DNA from: Bradyrhizobium sp. Y36 | Lineage (GTDB): Bacteria > Pseudomonadota > Alphaproteobacteria > Rhizobiales > Xanthobacteraceae | Assembly: GCF_002531575.1 (NCBI RefSeq) | Contig: NZ_NWTI01000009.1 | Coordinates: 124,001 to 188,000 of the forward strand | Length of the DNA: 64,000 nucleotides | Reading direction: 5' to 3' | Part shown: positions 1-9,800 of the stretch, one piece after another | Position numbering within the stretch: position 1 is the first letter of the stretch | How the letters are laid out: each line of letters starts with the position of its first letter | The notes under the pieces: model-generated | Database searches by the model: none | Told to the model about the DNA's origin: nothing | What the model saw: only the letters and a program-made list of their open reading frames with translations | Program-made: the position numbers and the translations under genes

Positions 1-657
1 CAGCCATCTGGCGCAGATCAGCGCCGACGCCTTGGAGATCGGTAGTAGCAGCGCCGTCTCCGCCGATACGGCTTCGAAAGCAGGAGTGGGCGTCGCAGTG
101 AGCTGCTTGGTCGGTTCGCCGTCGATGACGATCGAGGCGTCCTTGATCCGGGTGGTGACCTCGTGTGCGAAAGCGGCGGGTGCGTGGGCCTTCAGGCTCT
201 CCAACAGGGCGATCACGCGGCGGCGTGAATCCCAGAAGTCGATGAGGTCCTTGGGGCCGACGGCGCTGGTCGGATTGAGGCAGCCTATGCTCGACAAATA
301 GAGGTTCGGCGGATGCGCGGGATGAATCAGAATGCCCGTTCGCGCGCCGGTCCCCAGCAGCAGGATGGCGGGCATCGGCGGTTTGCCGGCCACGTCCTCA
401 CTCGTGGAATAGCCGATCGAACGGTAGTGACCGAACTGCGTCCATAGCGGATAGGTCTTTGCCTCGATGCGCTTGCCGTTGCTCGCGGTCGTGTTGTCGC
501 CGGGCCCCAATCTTTCGCAGATGAAACCTGCCAGGGACGGCTGAGCTTCGCCGTCGATATAGACCTGGTAACTGCCATAGGTGCGTTGTTTCGATCCGCT
601 CTTGTGCATCCCAAGGCGCTTGAGATGAAGCTCCCACCCCGTTCCCACGATTGGCAT
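1..657 (-). CDS. Hypothetical protein, DUF5675-like, 3' end outside window
   Basis: The frame is open from ATG at 657 to the window edge (219 residues, no stop), so the C-terminus lies outside. The start is supported by AGGGAG about 7 bases upstream. No signal peptide or membrane segment is visible. The middle carries IHPAHPPNLYLSSIGC followed by a helix starting DFWDSRRRVIALL. This recalls DUF5675 proteins, which have an IHxGNxPxDxxGC-type element, but the match is loose and from memory. Those proteins often sit near phage or secretion genes; none is seen here. The function is unknown. Confidence 0.55.
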   Translation of the reverse strand, partial: MPIVGTGWELHLKRLGMHKSGSKQRTYGSYQVYIDGEAQPSLAGFICERLGPGDNTTASNGKRIEAKTYPLWTQFGHYRSIGYSTSEDVAGKPPMPAILLLGTGARTGILIHPAHPPNLYLSSIGCLNPTSAVGPKDLIDFWDSRRRVIALLESLKAHAPAAFAHEVTTRIKDASIVIDGEPTKQLTATPTPAFEAVSAETALLLPISKASALICARWL

Positions 658-751
658 TTGACGCTCCCTTGTCAGATCATTGGCGGTCGCGATTCAATGG
701 CGGTGGTGATGTCGTCCGCCGCGCGAGCGGCGGCGCGGCCACGGCGAGTTG

Positions 752-1810
752 CTATTTGGGCGCCGGAAGGGTGATGGCCCGGAAGGATTTCCCGGACCTG
801 TCCGCCTTCTTGCACGCCTTGCTGCCGTCGTCGGACAGCAGCATCACGTTGCCCGCAATCGCGAACACCGCTTCCGGGTTGAAACCGGCGGGGAGAACCA
901 CGTCCTTCATCCTGGCCGGCTTGTTGTCGCCTTCCTGGCCACTCCAGGTGTAGAGCGCGAATGGCGGCTTGATATTCGAATCCTCGGCGTCGAGATGCGG
1001 TCCGGCGACGATGACGTAGGTGCTGTTGATCCGGTCGATGCTGCGGATGCCGCGCCCCTCGAGAGTTTCCAACTGCCAGGTCTTGCCGAAGACGGGCTTC
1101 TTGCCGTCCACCACCTCGGCCGGATTGTCGAGCCGGATCACTAAAGCGTTGTTGGCGGGGCGCGGATTGCGGAATCCTATCAGGAGACGTCCGTCCGGCG
1201 TAGCGGCCAGCCCCTCGATGTTGAACCCGTTGTCTGATTCCGGAGGCGGCCCGTTCTTTTTCTTGTCTGGCGCATAGGCTTCGGCGAGCTTCAAGGGCTT
1301 CAGGTTCTCGTCACCGAGCATGTCCTCGCGCAGGCTCTTGTAGGCGACGGAATTGACCGGCTCGAGGCGAGGCCCCGCCGCATCCGACAGAATCCGTGTT
1401 GCGAACAGCCGCGCACGGCCCGGCTCGGCATCCCCGTCGGAATCGCGGCCATGCGAGCCGATCCAATAGATGCGATCGTCAATCCGCGCCGCTCCCTCGA
1501 TGTCGGCCTCCTTGAAGGCCGGTTGGCCGTCGGTTCCGGGTTGTTTCTTCTTGAGCGGCGCTTCGAGAAACTGATCGAGATTGAGTGCCCGGGCGTCCGG
1601 CTTTCCGATCTGGAAGATGTTGAGAACATTGCTGTCGTCGTCAGCAACGACGAAACGATCCTGGTCGAGTGCGACCGCTGCCGAGCCGTCGCAAGCGCCG
1701 CGATAGGTGAAGATCTCGCCGGGAGCTTGTGCGACCGCCAGCCCGGGAACCGCGACCGACAGAAGAATGGTGGTGATCAGCAAGCGCAATGCATGAGCAA
1801 TACGGACCAT
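752..1810 (-). CDS. Secreted DUF3616-domain protein
   Basis: A 352-residue protein starting at ATG 1810, preceded by GGAGA. The frame continues upstream, but this start gives a clean signal peptide: basic residues, a hydrophobic core LLITTILLSVAVPGLA and an AVA cleavage site near residue 27. The mature part begins with CDGSAAVALDQDRFVVADD, continues with KEADIEGAARIDDRIYWIGS and NIEGLAATPDGRLLIGFRNP, and looks like repeated beta-propeller blades, as expected for DUF3616. It is probably periplasmic or exported. No catalytic residues are known for the family, so no reaction is assigned. It is apparently monocistronic, with its 5' side facing the plus-strand YbaA-like gene. Confidence 0.8.
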   Translation of the reverse strand: MVRIAHALRLLITTILLSVAVPGLAVAQAPGEIFTYRGACDGSAAVALDQDRFVVADDDSNVLNIFQIGKPDARALNLDQFLEAPLKKKQPGTDGQPAFKEADIEGAARIDDRIYWIGSHGRDSDGDAEPGRARLFATRILSDAAGPRLEPVNSVAYKSLREDMLGDENLKPLKLAEAYAPDKKKNGPPPESDNGFNIEGLAATPDGRLLIGFRNPRPANNALVIRLDNPAEVVDGKKPVFGKTWQLETLEGRGIRSIDRINSTYVIVAGPHLDAEDSNIKPPFALYTWSGQEGDNKPARMKDVVLPAGFNPEAVFAIAGNVMLLSDDGSKACKKADRSGKSFRAITLPAPK

Positions 1811-2013
1811 GCGCAATTCTCCGAACAACCAATAAAAAAAGTCAGCATGCACTTGCACCGCAGGCGTGTCAAATTGTTCAGCGCAACTGAGGCGCGCCGT
1901 ATGGCGCTGCGCCGCCGCCGCGCGACGGTTTGCCTCATCCGAAATTTGCATCCCGCCGTCGGATCGCCGCGCTCCTCATCGTCCTTGGGCCATGCAACCC
2001 AAGGAGATCCGTG

Positions 2014-2376
2014 ATGCCCTATGTCGATGGTTTCGTGCTGGCCGTGCCGAAGGACAAGGTCGAGGCCTACAAGACGCTTGCGAAGACCGCCTGCGCGCTC
2101 TGGATGGAGCACGGCGCGCTCGATTACGTCGAGTGTATCGCCGACGACGTTCCCTATGGCGAACTGACCTCGTTTCCGCGCGCGGTGATGGCTGGGGAGA
2201 ACGAGGTCGTGGTGTTCTCCTGGATCGTCTACCCCGACCGGGCGACCCGCGATGCCGTCAACAAGAAGGTGATGGCGGACCCGCGGCTGAAGATGGAGGG
2301 CGTGCCGTTCGACGGCAAGCGCATGATCTATGGCGGCTTCACGACGCTGCTGCGGGCGAGCGATGTCGTTGACTGA
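2014..2376 (+). CDS. DUF1428 family protein (YbaA-like)
   Basis: A 120-residue cytoplasmic protein. The start at ATG 2014 is chosen because AAGGAG precedes it and because the product then begins MPYVDGFVLAVP, as in E. coli YbaA. Further family landmarks are ALDYVECIADDVP, EVVVFSWIVYPDRATRD and the conserved C-terminal PFDGKRMIYGGF. Length equals the family norm (about 120). The fold is a small dimeric alpha/beta barrel; the biochemical role is not established. It stands alone between a minus-strand DUF3616 gene and a plus-strand Sel1-like gene. A weak inverted repeat (CGTTCGG at 2400-2406 and CCGAACG at 2428-2434) follows the stop and may be a terminator. Confidence 0.88.
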   Translation: MPYVDGFVLAVPKDKVEAYKTLAKTACALWMEHGALDYVECIADDVPYGELTSFPRAVMAGENEVVVFSWIVYPDRATRDAVNKKVMADPRLKMEGVPFDGKRMIYGGFTTLLRASDVVD

Positions 2377-2516
2377 CAGCAATTGATTCATGCACGAGGC
2401 GTTCGGTCGGCCGGCATCTCGCGCGGGCCGAACGATCTTCCACTGGAACAACAGCGACAGGCGGCAGCGAATAATGATAGCTTGCGCAGCTCGCGAGGCG
2501 ACTAGGAGACTGCATC

Positions 2517-3002
2517 GTGTTCTCAGACGCGCTCGGCTTCGATGTCGGGACTGCCAGATGTCTTTTGAAGCAGGGTGAGGAGAGCGAGGGCGTCGCCTAT
2601 CTTGAGCAGTTCATCGGGAAGGGCTCGGTCATGGCCATGATCGAGATGGCTGAACATCTTGATGATAAGGGGGATTCGGCCTCCAGCCTGGCGTGGATGG
2701 AACGAGCCGAGGCATCGATTGCCGCGGACGATTTCGAGACACTGCTCTTCCTTGCCGGAGCCTTACGAAGGGGGCTCGGGGCCGGGACGGCCAAGGAGAG
2801 ATATTTCAGATCCTTGGCTCTGAAGGAACGAGCCGCAGAGGCGGGCCATTTGGCGACCATCCGCGAGATGATCGTGAATTGTCTTCATGGCTTCAACGGA
2901 GCCCCGAAAGACAGCGAACGCGCCATCTTTTGGGTCAGAAAAGCCGCTGCACTCGGAGACGCGGAAGCGGAGCAGATCCTTCGCGAGGAAGGTCTGTCAT
3001 AG
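2517..3002 (+). CDS. Sel1-like repeat protein (hypothetical)
   Basis: 161 residues from GTG 2517, with AGGAGA 7 bases upstream. The sequence is a series of paired helices with Sel1/TPR-type spacing of small residues, for example GEESEGVAYLEQFIGKGS, KGDSASSLAWMERAEAS and SERAIFWVRKAAALGDAEA near the C-terminus. The last is the most typical Sel1 repeat. There is no signal peptide, so the protein is probably cytoplasmic. Such repeats mediate protein-protein contacts; no partner can be inferred. The end overlaps the convergent tetR gene by 6 bp (2997-3002). Confidence 0.72.
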   Translation: MFSDALGFDVGTARCLLKQGEESEGVAYLEQFIGKGSVMAMIEMAEHLDDKGDSASSLAWMERAEASIAADDFETLLFLAGALRRGLGAGTAKERYFRSLALKERAAEAGHLATIREMIVNCLHGFNGAPKDSERAIFWVRKAAALGDAEAEQILREEGLS

Positions 3003-3665
3003 CTCGGCCTTCAGCAGCAGCAACAGGCAGCCGGCGAGCCGCGTCTCCATCTCTTTCGACGAAAGCTGTAGCGGACCGGGATCGTTGAGAATCGCGTTCA
3101 CCAGCGTGCCCAGCACGATCTGGAAGCCGAAGGCGATGGTGCGGGTCTTTGCCGCCTTGCGGCCCTTGCCCATGGCCGGGAGCAGGAGAGGGGTGGCGCG
3201 CGCGGTGGTGGCCTGCGCGAGCGCCTTGAACGGCGTCCATTTGTCCGGGCGGGTGTCGTCGTGCTGAAGCGCGGCGCGCAGCACGCCCTCGTGGCTGCGC
3301 ATCCAGGCGATGATGCCGCCGACGATGATAGGGCAGAGCTGGTCGAGGCTTGCATCTCCTGACGGTCGCCTGATCGCGTCCAGCCGCTGCTCGCCATCAC
3401 GCGCGGCCAGCGCCATCAGCGCGTTGAAATAGGTCTCCTTGCTCTCGAAGCGGCTGTAGAAGGCGCCGACGGTGGCGCCGACTTCAGTGCACAGCGCCTC
3501 GATCGAGAGCTCCGCAAGGCTGCGCGTTCGCAGCATTTCCGCGCCGGCGCGCAGCAGCGCCAGCGTCGTTTCCCGGCTACGCTTTTGCCGGGACGGGGCG
3601 ACGCCCGGCAGATCGAAATCGCGAAGCTCCGGCGGGTGGGACGGTGGGCGCATCTGGGCTTGCAT
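2997..3665 (-). CDS. TetR-family regulator, probably of the arylsulfatase
   Basis: 222 residues if started at ATG 3665. An N-terminal TetR helix-turn-helix (RETTLALLRAGAEMLRTRS, then IEALCTEVGATVGAFYSRF) is followed by a divergent ligand-binding helical domain ending LQLSSKEMETRLAGCLLLLL. A GTG at 3719 would add 18 residues, but those codons lie inside the operator and upstream of the likely transcription start (TTGACC, 17-bp spacer, TAAATT). The shorter start is therefore preferred, although its Shine-Dalgarno is poor. It is divergent from the arylsulfatase, with the palindromic operator in between, so repression of both genes is the simple model. Confidence 0.85.
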   Translation of the reverse strand: MQAQMRPPSHPPELRDFDLPGVAPSRQKRSRETTLALLRAGAEMLRTRSLAELSIEALCTEVGATVGAFYSRFESKETYFNALMALAARDGEQRLDAIRRPSGDASLDQLCPIIVGGIIAWMRSHEGVLRAALQHDDTRPDKWTPFKALAQATTARATPLLLPAMGKGRKAAKTRTIAFGFQIVLGTLVNAILNDPGPLQLSSKEMETRLAGCLLLLLKAEL

Positions 3666-3672
3666 CCGCCAA

Positions 3673-3702
3673 AAATCATAATCATAATTCTGATTATAAT
3701 TT
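3673..3702. promoter_or_regulatory. 30-bp palindromic TetR operator with overlapping divergent -10 boxes
   Basis: A near-perfect inverted repeat centred on AATT: arms AAAT-ATAATCA and TGATTAT-ATTT, with only two mismatched base pairs in 30 bp. The inner 20 bp are 3678-3697. It is the only strongly A+T-rich stretch nearby. TATAAT occurs on the plus strand at 3695-3700, inside the palindrome. On the minus strand TAAATT (3703-3698) lies 17 bp from TTGACC (3726-3721). Repressor binding would therefore cover both promoters, which is typical for TetR regulators. Binding itself is inferred. Confidence 0.75.
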
Positions 3703-3770
3703 AGAGCCGGACGCGCCACGGGTCAACCGCGGGCGCCGAAACAAGCATGGGGTCCGGCAGGGAGGATCAG

Positions 3771-6059
3771 ATGAGCGCAGGCAGCGCCATGCCGTTCGGC
3801 GGCAGCATCGGCAAGACGGTTGCGCAGTCAAAACCCTGGTGGCCGGAGGCGCCGACGCCGCCCGCGGGCGCGCCGAACGTCCTCATCGTGCTGTTCGACG
3901 ACGTCGGCTTCTCCGATTTCGGCTGCTACGGCTCGGCGATCAGGACGCCGACCATCGACAAGCTCGCCGCGGAAGGCCTGCGCTATTCCGGTTTCCACAC
4001 CACCGCAATGTGCTCGACGACGCGCGCCGCGCTGCTCACGGGGCGCAACCATCATTCCGTCGGGGTCGGGTGTCTTGCCAATTTCGATTCCGGTTACCCC
4101 GGCTATCGCGGCAAGATCGCGCGCGAGGCGGGGACGCTGGCCGAGATGCTGCGCGGGCATGGCTATCGCAACTACATGGTCGGCAAATGGCACGTCACGC
4201 CGCTGACTGAGAGCGGCGCCACCGGTCCGTTCGACGGCTGGCCGCTCGGGCGCGGCTTCGATCGCTTCTACGGCTTCCTCGACGCCGAGACCGACCAGTA
4301 CGCGCCCGAGCTCGTCTCGGACAACACGCATGTTGATCCCCCCGGGACCTATGCCGACGGCTATCACCTCACCGAGGATCTGATCGACCAGTCGATCCGC
4401 TTCATCGGCGATCACCTTGCCGATCGGCCTGACGTGCCCTGGCTGACCTGGGTCGCGCTGGGCGCCTGCCACGCGCCGCATCAGGCGCCGGCCGAGATCA
4501 TCAGGAGCTATGACGCCGCCTTCGCGCACGGCTGGGATGTCGAGCGGGAGCAGCGCCTTGCGCGCCAGAAGGCGACGGGCCTGGTGCCGCAGGACACACG
4601 GATGCCCGCACGCAACGATGGCGTGAAGGCCTGGGAGGAGCACTCGGCCGACGAGCGCCGTGTGTTCACACGCCTGCAGGCGGCCTTCGCCGGCATGCTC
4701 GACCATTCCGACCGCCATCTGGCGCGTCTCGTTGCCTTCCTCGACACCGCCGGGATCCGCGACAACACGGTGATCATCGTCATGTCCGACAATGGCGCGA
4801 GCCAGGAGGGCGGGCCGCTCGGCTTCGTCAATGCGATGGGGCCGTTCAATTTCAAGCCGGAGCCGATCGCCGAAAAGCTCGCCCGCATCGACGACATCGG
4901 CGGCCCCGACACCCACAGCAATTTCCCGCATGGCTGGGCGATGGCCTCGAACACGCCGCTGCGGCGCTACAAGCAGAACACCCATGGCGGCGGCATCCGC
5001 GATCCCTTCGTCATCAACTGGCCGAGGCGCATCGCGGCCAAGGGCGAGTTGCGGCACCAGTTCGTGCATGCCTGCGATCTCACGCCGACGCTGCTCGAAT
5101 TGATCGGCATCGAGCCTCCGGGCACGATTGCGGGCTGTGCGCAGATGCCGCTCGAAGGCGAGAGCTTTGCGCGCTCGATCCCGGATGCGGCCGCGCCGTC
5201 AAAAGGCTCGCCGCAATATTTCGAGATGTTCGGCCATCGCGGTCTCTGGCACGCCGGGTGGAAGGCGGTCGCCTTTCATCCGTCGGGGACGCCGTTCGAG
5301 AACGACAAATGGGAGCTGTTCCATCTGGACGCGGATTTCTCCGAGACCAACGACCTTGCGGCCACGGAGCCGGAGCGCCTTGGCCGGATGATCGCGATGT
5401 GGTGGGACGAGGCCGAGAAGCACAAGGTACTGCCGCTCGACGACCGCTTCGGGCCGCGCTTTGCCGAGAATGCCGCGCGCTTCCACGGTGCGCGGCACCG
5501 CTTCGTTTTCCACGCCGGCATGGGCCATGTGCCGACCGACGTCGCGCCCGACGTGCGCAGCCGCAGCTATACGATCGAGGCGGATGTCGAGATCGACGAG
5601 GAGGGCGCAGACGGCGTGCTGATCTCGCATGGCGATGCGACCTCGGGTTACAGCCTCTATGTCAAGGACGGCCATCTCGTCCACGATCTCAACATCGGCG
5701 GCAGCCATCAGGTCGTGCGGTCGGACCGCAAGGTGCCCTCCGGTGCGCGCCGGCTCGGCGTGCATGTCGAACGTCTCGTGCGCAAGGAGCCGCCGGCCAA
5801 GGGCGCGCGCACCGGCGTTTCCGAGTACACGCTGCTGATCGATGGCGAGCGGGCGGGGTCGCTGCAGACCCAGCTCGGCTTCCACACGCTGATCTCGTGG
5901 TCCGGTCTCGACATCGGCCGCGACCGCGGCAGTCCCGTGTCACATTACGAGGCGCCGTTCGAGTTCAGGGGAAAGCTGCGGCGCGTGACTGTCACCATGC
6001 ACAGCGATCAGAAGCTCGACGGCGAGGCCGTCGGCAACGCGCAGATGGCGCGGCAGTAG
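3771..6059 (+). CDS. Arylsulfatase (formylglycine-dependent sulfatase)
   Basis: 762 residues from ATG 3771 (GGGAGGA upstream). The alkaline-phosphatase-like metal site starts with LIVLFDDVGFSDFG (Asp43, Asp44). The sulfatase signature CSTTRAALLTGRN gives Cys81 as the residue oxidised to formylglycine, with Arg85. Later metal ligands lie in IVMSDNGASQEGG. The C-terminal third (about residue 580 on) is a beta-rich concanavalin-like region found in long bacterial arylsulfatases. No signal peptide is visible, so a cytoplasmic location is likely. It would hydrolyse sulfate esters for sulfur or carbon scavenging. The formylglycine-generating enzyme is not in the window. Control by the divergent TetR is inferred. 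Confidence 0.93.
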   Translation: MSAGSAMPFGGSIGKTVAQSKPWWPEAPTPPAGAPNVLIVLFDDVGFSDFGCYGSAIRTPTIDKLAAEGLRYSGFHTTAMCSTTRAALLTGRNHHSVGVGCLANFDSGYPGYRGKIAREAGTLAEMLRGHGYRNYMVGKWHVTPLTESGATGPFDGWPLGRGFDRFYGFLDAETDQYAPELVSDNTHVDPPGTYADGYHLTEDLIDQSIRFIGDHLADRPDVPWLTWVALGACHAPHQAPAEIIRSYDAAFAHGWDVEREQRLARQKATGLVPQDTRMPARNDGVKAWEEHSADERRVFTRLQAAFAGMLDHSDRHLARLVAFLDTAGIRDNTVIIVMSDNGASQEGGPLGFVNAMGPFNFKPEPIAEKLARIDDIGGPDTHSNFPHGWAMASNTPLRRYKQNTHGGGIRDPFVINWPRRIAAKGELRHQFVHACDLTPTLLELIGIEPPGTIAGCAQMPLEGESFARSIPDAAAPSKGSPQYFEMFGHRGLWHAGWKAVAFHPSGTPFENDKWELFHLDADFSETNDLAATEPERLGRMIAMWWDEAEKHKVLPLDDRFGPRFAENAARFHGARHRFVFHAGMGHVPTDVAPDVRSRSYTIEADVEIDEEGADGVLISHGDATSGYSLYVKDGHLVHDLNIGGSHQVVRSDRKVPSGARRLGVHVERLVRKEPPAKGARTGVSEYTLLIDGERAGSLQTQLGFHTLISWSGLDIGRDRGSPVSHYEAPFEFRGKLRRVTVTMHSDQKLDGEAVGNAQMARQ

Positions 6060-6125
6060 CGGAAGGCGCGGCATCCAGTACGCCGCGGCCTCTCGGTCCA
6101 ATCACCGCCGCCTCTGGACTACAGG

Positions 6126-6165
6126 ATCGCCCGCCCCGTGCGCAATTGCGCAAAAGGCGGGCGAT
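6126..6165. terminator. Hairpin between convergent genes (bidirectional terminator candidate)
   Basis: ATCGCCCGCC (6126-6135) pairs perfectly with GGCGGGCGAT (6156-6165). The loop contains a second palindrome, TGCGCAATTGCGCA. It lies between the stops of the convergent arylsulfatase and IalB genes. There is an A-rich CAAAA before the right arm but no long T-run, so intrinsic termination is plausible rather than certain. Confidence 0.5.
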
Positions 6166-6178
6166 GACAGTGTGCCTG

Positions 6179-6748
6179 TTACTTGATCTTGTCGTAGGCC
6201 GCCGCGAAATCGCCGAGCGGCATCGGGATCGCAATCGTCTCCTTGGCCATGTTCTGGAAGGAGACCTTCAGCTGCTTGCCCGAGCGCAAGGCACCGAGCA
6301 GGTCCGCCGCGATCGGTGTCGAGGCGTAGCAGCCGCGATTCTCGCAGGTCTGGATCTGCAGGTCGACCGTCTTGCCCTCGTCGACCTGAAGCTTGGCGCC
6401 GACGGGAAGGTTGAGGCCGAGCGGCAATTGCAACAGCGCGATCGGCGTGCGGGTGTCGGGCGCGATGCGGATGTTGATCAGGACGACGGTCTGGCCGGTC
6501 TTGGTCAGCACCGCATTCTGCTCCATCGCGCATTCGAGCGGCGCATCGCGGCTCACGCTGGTGCAGCGGACGACCCAGCCGGGCTGATGCGCCTGCGCGC
6601 CGTCAGCCTGTGGCTGCGTCGGGGCCGGCGCGGGTTGTGCTGCCGGGGCAGGGGCGGCGTTCTTCTTGGCGCCCTGCTGGGCATGCGCGGCGCCCAAGGA
6701 TAACAGGAGGGCAGCGGCGAGGGCGACAAGTCTGGATTGCATGAGCAT
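6179..6748 (-). CDS. Invasion-associated locus B (IalB) family protein
   Basis: 189 residues. A signal peptide (SRLVALAAALLLSLGAAHAQ) is followed by an Ala/Pro/Gln-rich linker (about 25-55) and an IalB domain beginning PGWVVRCTS, with CAMEQNAVL and IQTCENRGCYASTPI supplying the conserved cysteines. The product is probably periplasmic. The family is named after a Bartonella protein linked to erythrocyte invasion, but homologues are common in free-living rhizobia and their role there is unknown. The start is ATG 6748; ATG 6742 is equally possible because no strong ribosome site is present. It lies downstream of the RND operon on the same strand, 63 bp away. Confidence 0.87.
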   Translation of the reverse strand: MLMQSRLVALAAALLLSLGAAHAQQGAKKNAAPAPAAQPAPAPTQPQADGAQAHQPGWVVRCTSVSRDAPLECAMEQNAVLTKTGQTVVLINIRIAPDTRTPIALLQLPLGLNLPVGAKLQVDEGKTVDLQIQTCENRGCYASTPIAADLLGALRSGKQLKVSFQNMAKETIAIPMPLGDFAAAYDKIK

Positions 6749-6811
6749 GGCGAAACCGCGTTGGCATGAACCGGGGTCCCGCTGTAGCGTTGCGGGAGGC
6801 GCGGTGCAAGC

Positions 6812-9800
6812 TTACTCGGCGGCTTGCTTGACGCCGCCGTGCTCGACGGCCTCGCCGCCTTCGCCGTCATCCGATCGGCCCCAGCCCGAGAACCAGTTGT
6901 TGAGCTCGTCGAGATAGAGATAGACGACGGGCGTGGTGAACAGGGTCAGCGCCTGGCTGACGATCAGGCCGCCGACCATGGCGTAGCCGAGCGGCTGGCG
7001 GATCTCGGCGCCGGTGCCGTGACCGAGCATCAGCGGCACGCCGCCGAGCAGCGCGGCCATCGTCGTCATCATGATCGGCCGGAAGCGCAACAGCGCGGCC
7101 TGGCGGATCGATTCCGCCGGCGTCTTGTGCTCGTCGCGTTCGGCGGCGATGGCGAAGTCGACCATCATGATGCCGTTCTTCTTCACGATGCCGATCAACA
7201 GGATGATGCCGATCAGCGCAATCAGGCTGAAGTCGAAGCCGGCCGCCATCAGGATCAGAAGCGCGCCGACGCCGGCCGAGGGCAGCGTCGACAGAATCGT
7301 GATCGGATGGATGTAGCTCTCGTAGAGGATGCCGAGGATCAGGTAGACCACGACGAGCGCGGCGAGGATCAGCAGCGGCACGGTGCCGAGCGACTGCTGG
7401 AACGCCTGCGCGGTGCCCTGGAAGCTCGAGTTCAGCGTCGGCGGCGCGCCCAAATCGGCCATCGCCTTCTGCACGGCCTCGGTCGCCTGGCCGAGCGCGA
7501 CACCCTGGCCGAGGTTGAAGCTGATCGTGATCGCCGGGAACTGGCCCTGATGGCTGATCGAGAGCGGGCGGACCGGATCGGTGGTCCAGGTCGCGAACGT
7601 CGACAGCGGCACCTGATCGCCCGTCAGCGGCGATTTGAGATAGAGCTTGTTGAGGCTGTCGAGATTGCCCTGCATCTCCGGCAGGATCTCGAGGATCACC
7701 TTGTAGGTGTTGAGTTGGGTGAAATACTGCGTGACCTGCCGCTGTCCGAAGGCGTCATACAGGGTGTCGTCGATCAGCTGCGGCTGGATGCCGTAGCGCG
7801 AGGCGGTATCGCGGTTGATCTTGAGCTGGACGGTGGTGCCCTGGGTCTGCTGGTCGGTCGCGACGTCGCGCAGCTCCGGCAGCGTCTGCATCTTGGCGAG
7901 GATCTTGGGAGCCCATTCGTTGAGCTCTTCCAGATTGGCGTCCTGCAGCGTGAATTCGAACTGCGTGCGCGTCGGCCGGCCGCCGAGCCGCACGTCCTGG
8001 GCCGCCTGCATGTAGAGGCGGGCGCCCTCGACCTTGTCGAACTGGGGACGCAGTCGCGCGATGATCTGCTGGGCGGAGGCCTCGCGCTTGTCGCGCGGCT
8101 TCAGCGTGATGAAGATGTTGCCGTTGTTGCCGGCGCGGCCGCTGCCGCCGATCGACATGGCAACGCTGGCAACGTCGGGATCGGCGAGGATGATCTTGCC
8201 GAGCTGTTCCTGACGCCGGGTCATCTCCTTGAACGAAATGTCCTGCGAGGCTTCCGAAGTCGCCGTGATCAGGCCGACGTCCTGCTGCGGGAAGAAGCCC
8301 TTCGGGATCAGGACGAACAGGTAGATCGACAGTCCGAGCGTGGCGAAGAAGATCGTAAGCGTGGTGCGCCGCCAGGCCAGGGCATGATCCAGAACGTATT
8401 CATAGCCGCGCAGCATTCCATCGAAGGCGCGCTCGCTCCACTGGTAGAACCTGCCGTGGTTGACCTCGCCATGGGCGCGCAGGAAGCGCGAGGCCATCAT
8501 CGGCGTCAGGGTCAGCGACACGAACATCGAGACGAAGATGGTCATCGCCAGCACGACGGCGAATTCGCGGAACAGGCGTCCGATGATGCCGCCCATCAAC
8601 AGGAGCGGGATCAGCACCGCAACCAGCGAGATGCTGATCGACACGATGGTGAAGCCGATCTCCTTCGAGCCGCGGAAGGCCGCCGCCATCGGCGCCTCGC
8701 CTTCCTCGATGTAGCGCGTGATGTTCTCGAGCATCACGATGGCGTCGTCGACGACAAATCCGACCGCGATGGTGAGTGCCATCAGCGACAGATTGTCGAG
8801 CGAATAGCCGGCGACCCACATCAGGGCGCAGGCGCCCAATAGCGCCAGCGGAACCGTGATGGTGGGAATGACGGTGGCCCAGAAGCTGCGCAGGAAGATG
8901 AAGATGACCATGACCACGAGGGCGATGGTCAAAAGCAGCGTGAACTGGACGTCCTCGACCGCGGCGCGGATCGTCGTGGTGCGGTCGCTGATGAGCTCGA
9001 TCTTGATCGCGGGCGGGATCGCCGCCACCAGGCGTGGCAGGGTCGCCTTGATCCTGTCGACGGTCTCGATGACGTTGGCGCCTGGTTGCTTGAAGATCAC
9101 CAGGAACACGCCGCGCTTGCCGTTGGCCCAGGCGGCCTGCTTGGCATCCTCAGCGGCGCTCACCGCCTGGCCGATGTCGCGGATTCGCAACGGAGCGCCG
9201 TTGCGATAGGCGATGATGACGTCGTTCCAGTCCTTTGCGTGCGTGAGCTGGTCGTTGGCGTAGATCGTGTAGGCGCGCTTCTCGCCGTCGATATTGCCCT
9301 TGGGACTGTCGACCGTGGTGATCGCGATCTGGCTGCGGACGTCCTCCATCGACAGGCCCTTGGCGACCAGTTTCGCCGGATCGACCTGGACGCGAATGGA
9401 GGGCTTCTGCTGGCCGCCGATGAAGACCTGCGCCACACCGGACAGCTGGCTGATCTGCTGGGCAAGCTGGGCGTCGACCGCGTCGCTGACGCTGGTCAAA
9501 GGCAGTGTCTCCGATGTCGCCGACAGCAACAGGATCGGCGCGTCGGCGGGGTTGACCTTGCGATAGGTCGGCGGCGAAGGCAGATTCTTCGGCAACTGGC
9601 CGCTGGCGGCGTTGATGGCGCCCTGCACGTCGTTGGCGGCGCCGTCGATGCTGCGGTTGAGGTCGAACTGGATGGTGATCGAGGCGGTGCCGAGATAGCT
9701 CGTCGAGGTCATCTGGGCGATGCCGGGAATCTGGGCGAACTGGCGCTCCAGCGGCTGGGCCACGGACGAGGCCATCGTCTCGGGGCTGCCGCCTGGCAGA

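Noticed and set aside
32..301. Small plus-strand open frame at the left edge
   Set aside because: It lies opposite the edge gene at 1-657, which has a ribosome site and sensible composition.
2400..2434. Terminator after the YbaA-like gene
   Set aside because: Only a 7-bp stem with a 21-base loop and no T-run; too weak to list as a feature.
3666..3719. Extended N-terminus of the TetR regulator from GTG 3719
   Set aside because: Those codons are the operator itself and lie upstream of the predicted transcription start.
6824..8842. 672-codon plus-strand open frame opposite the RND permease
   Set aside because: Antisense shadow; the RND protein is full length with conserved Asp pairs.
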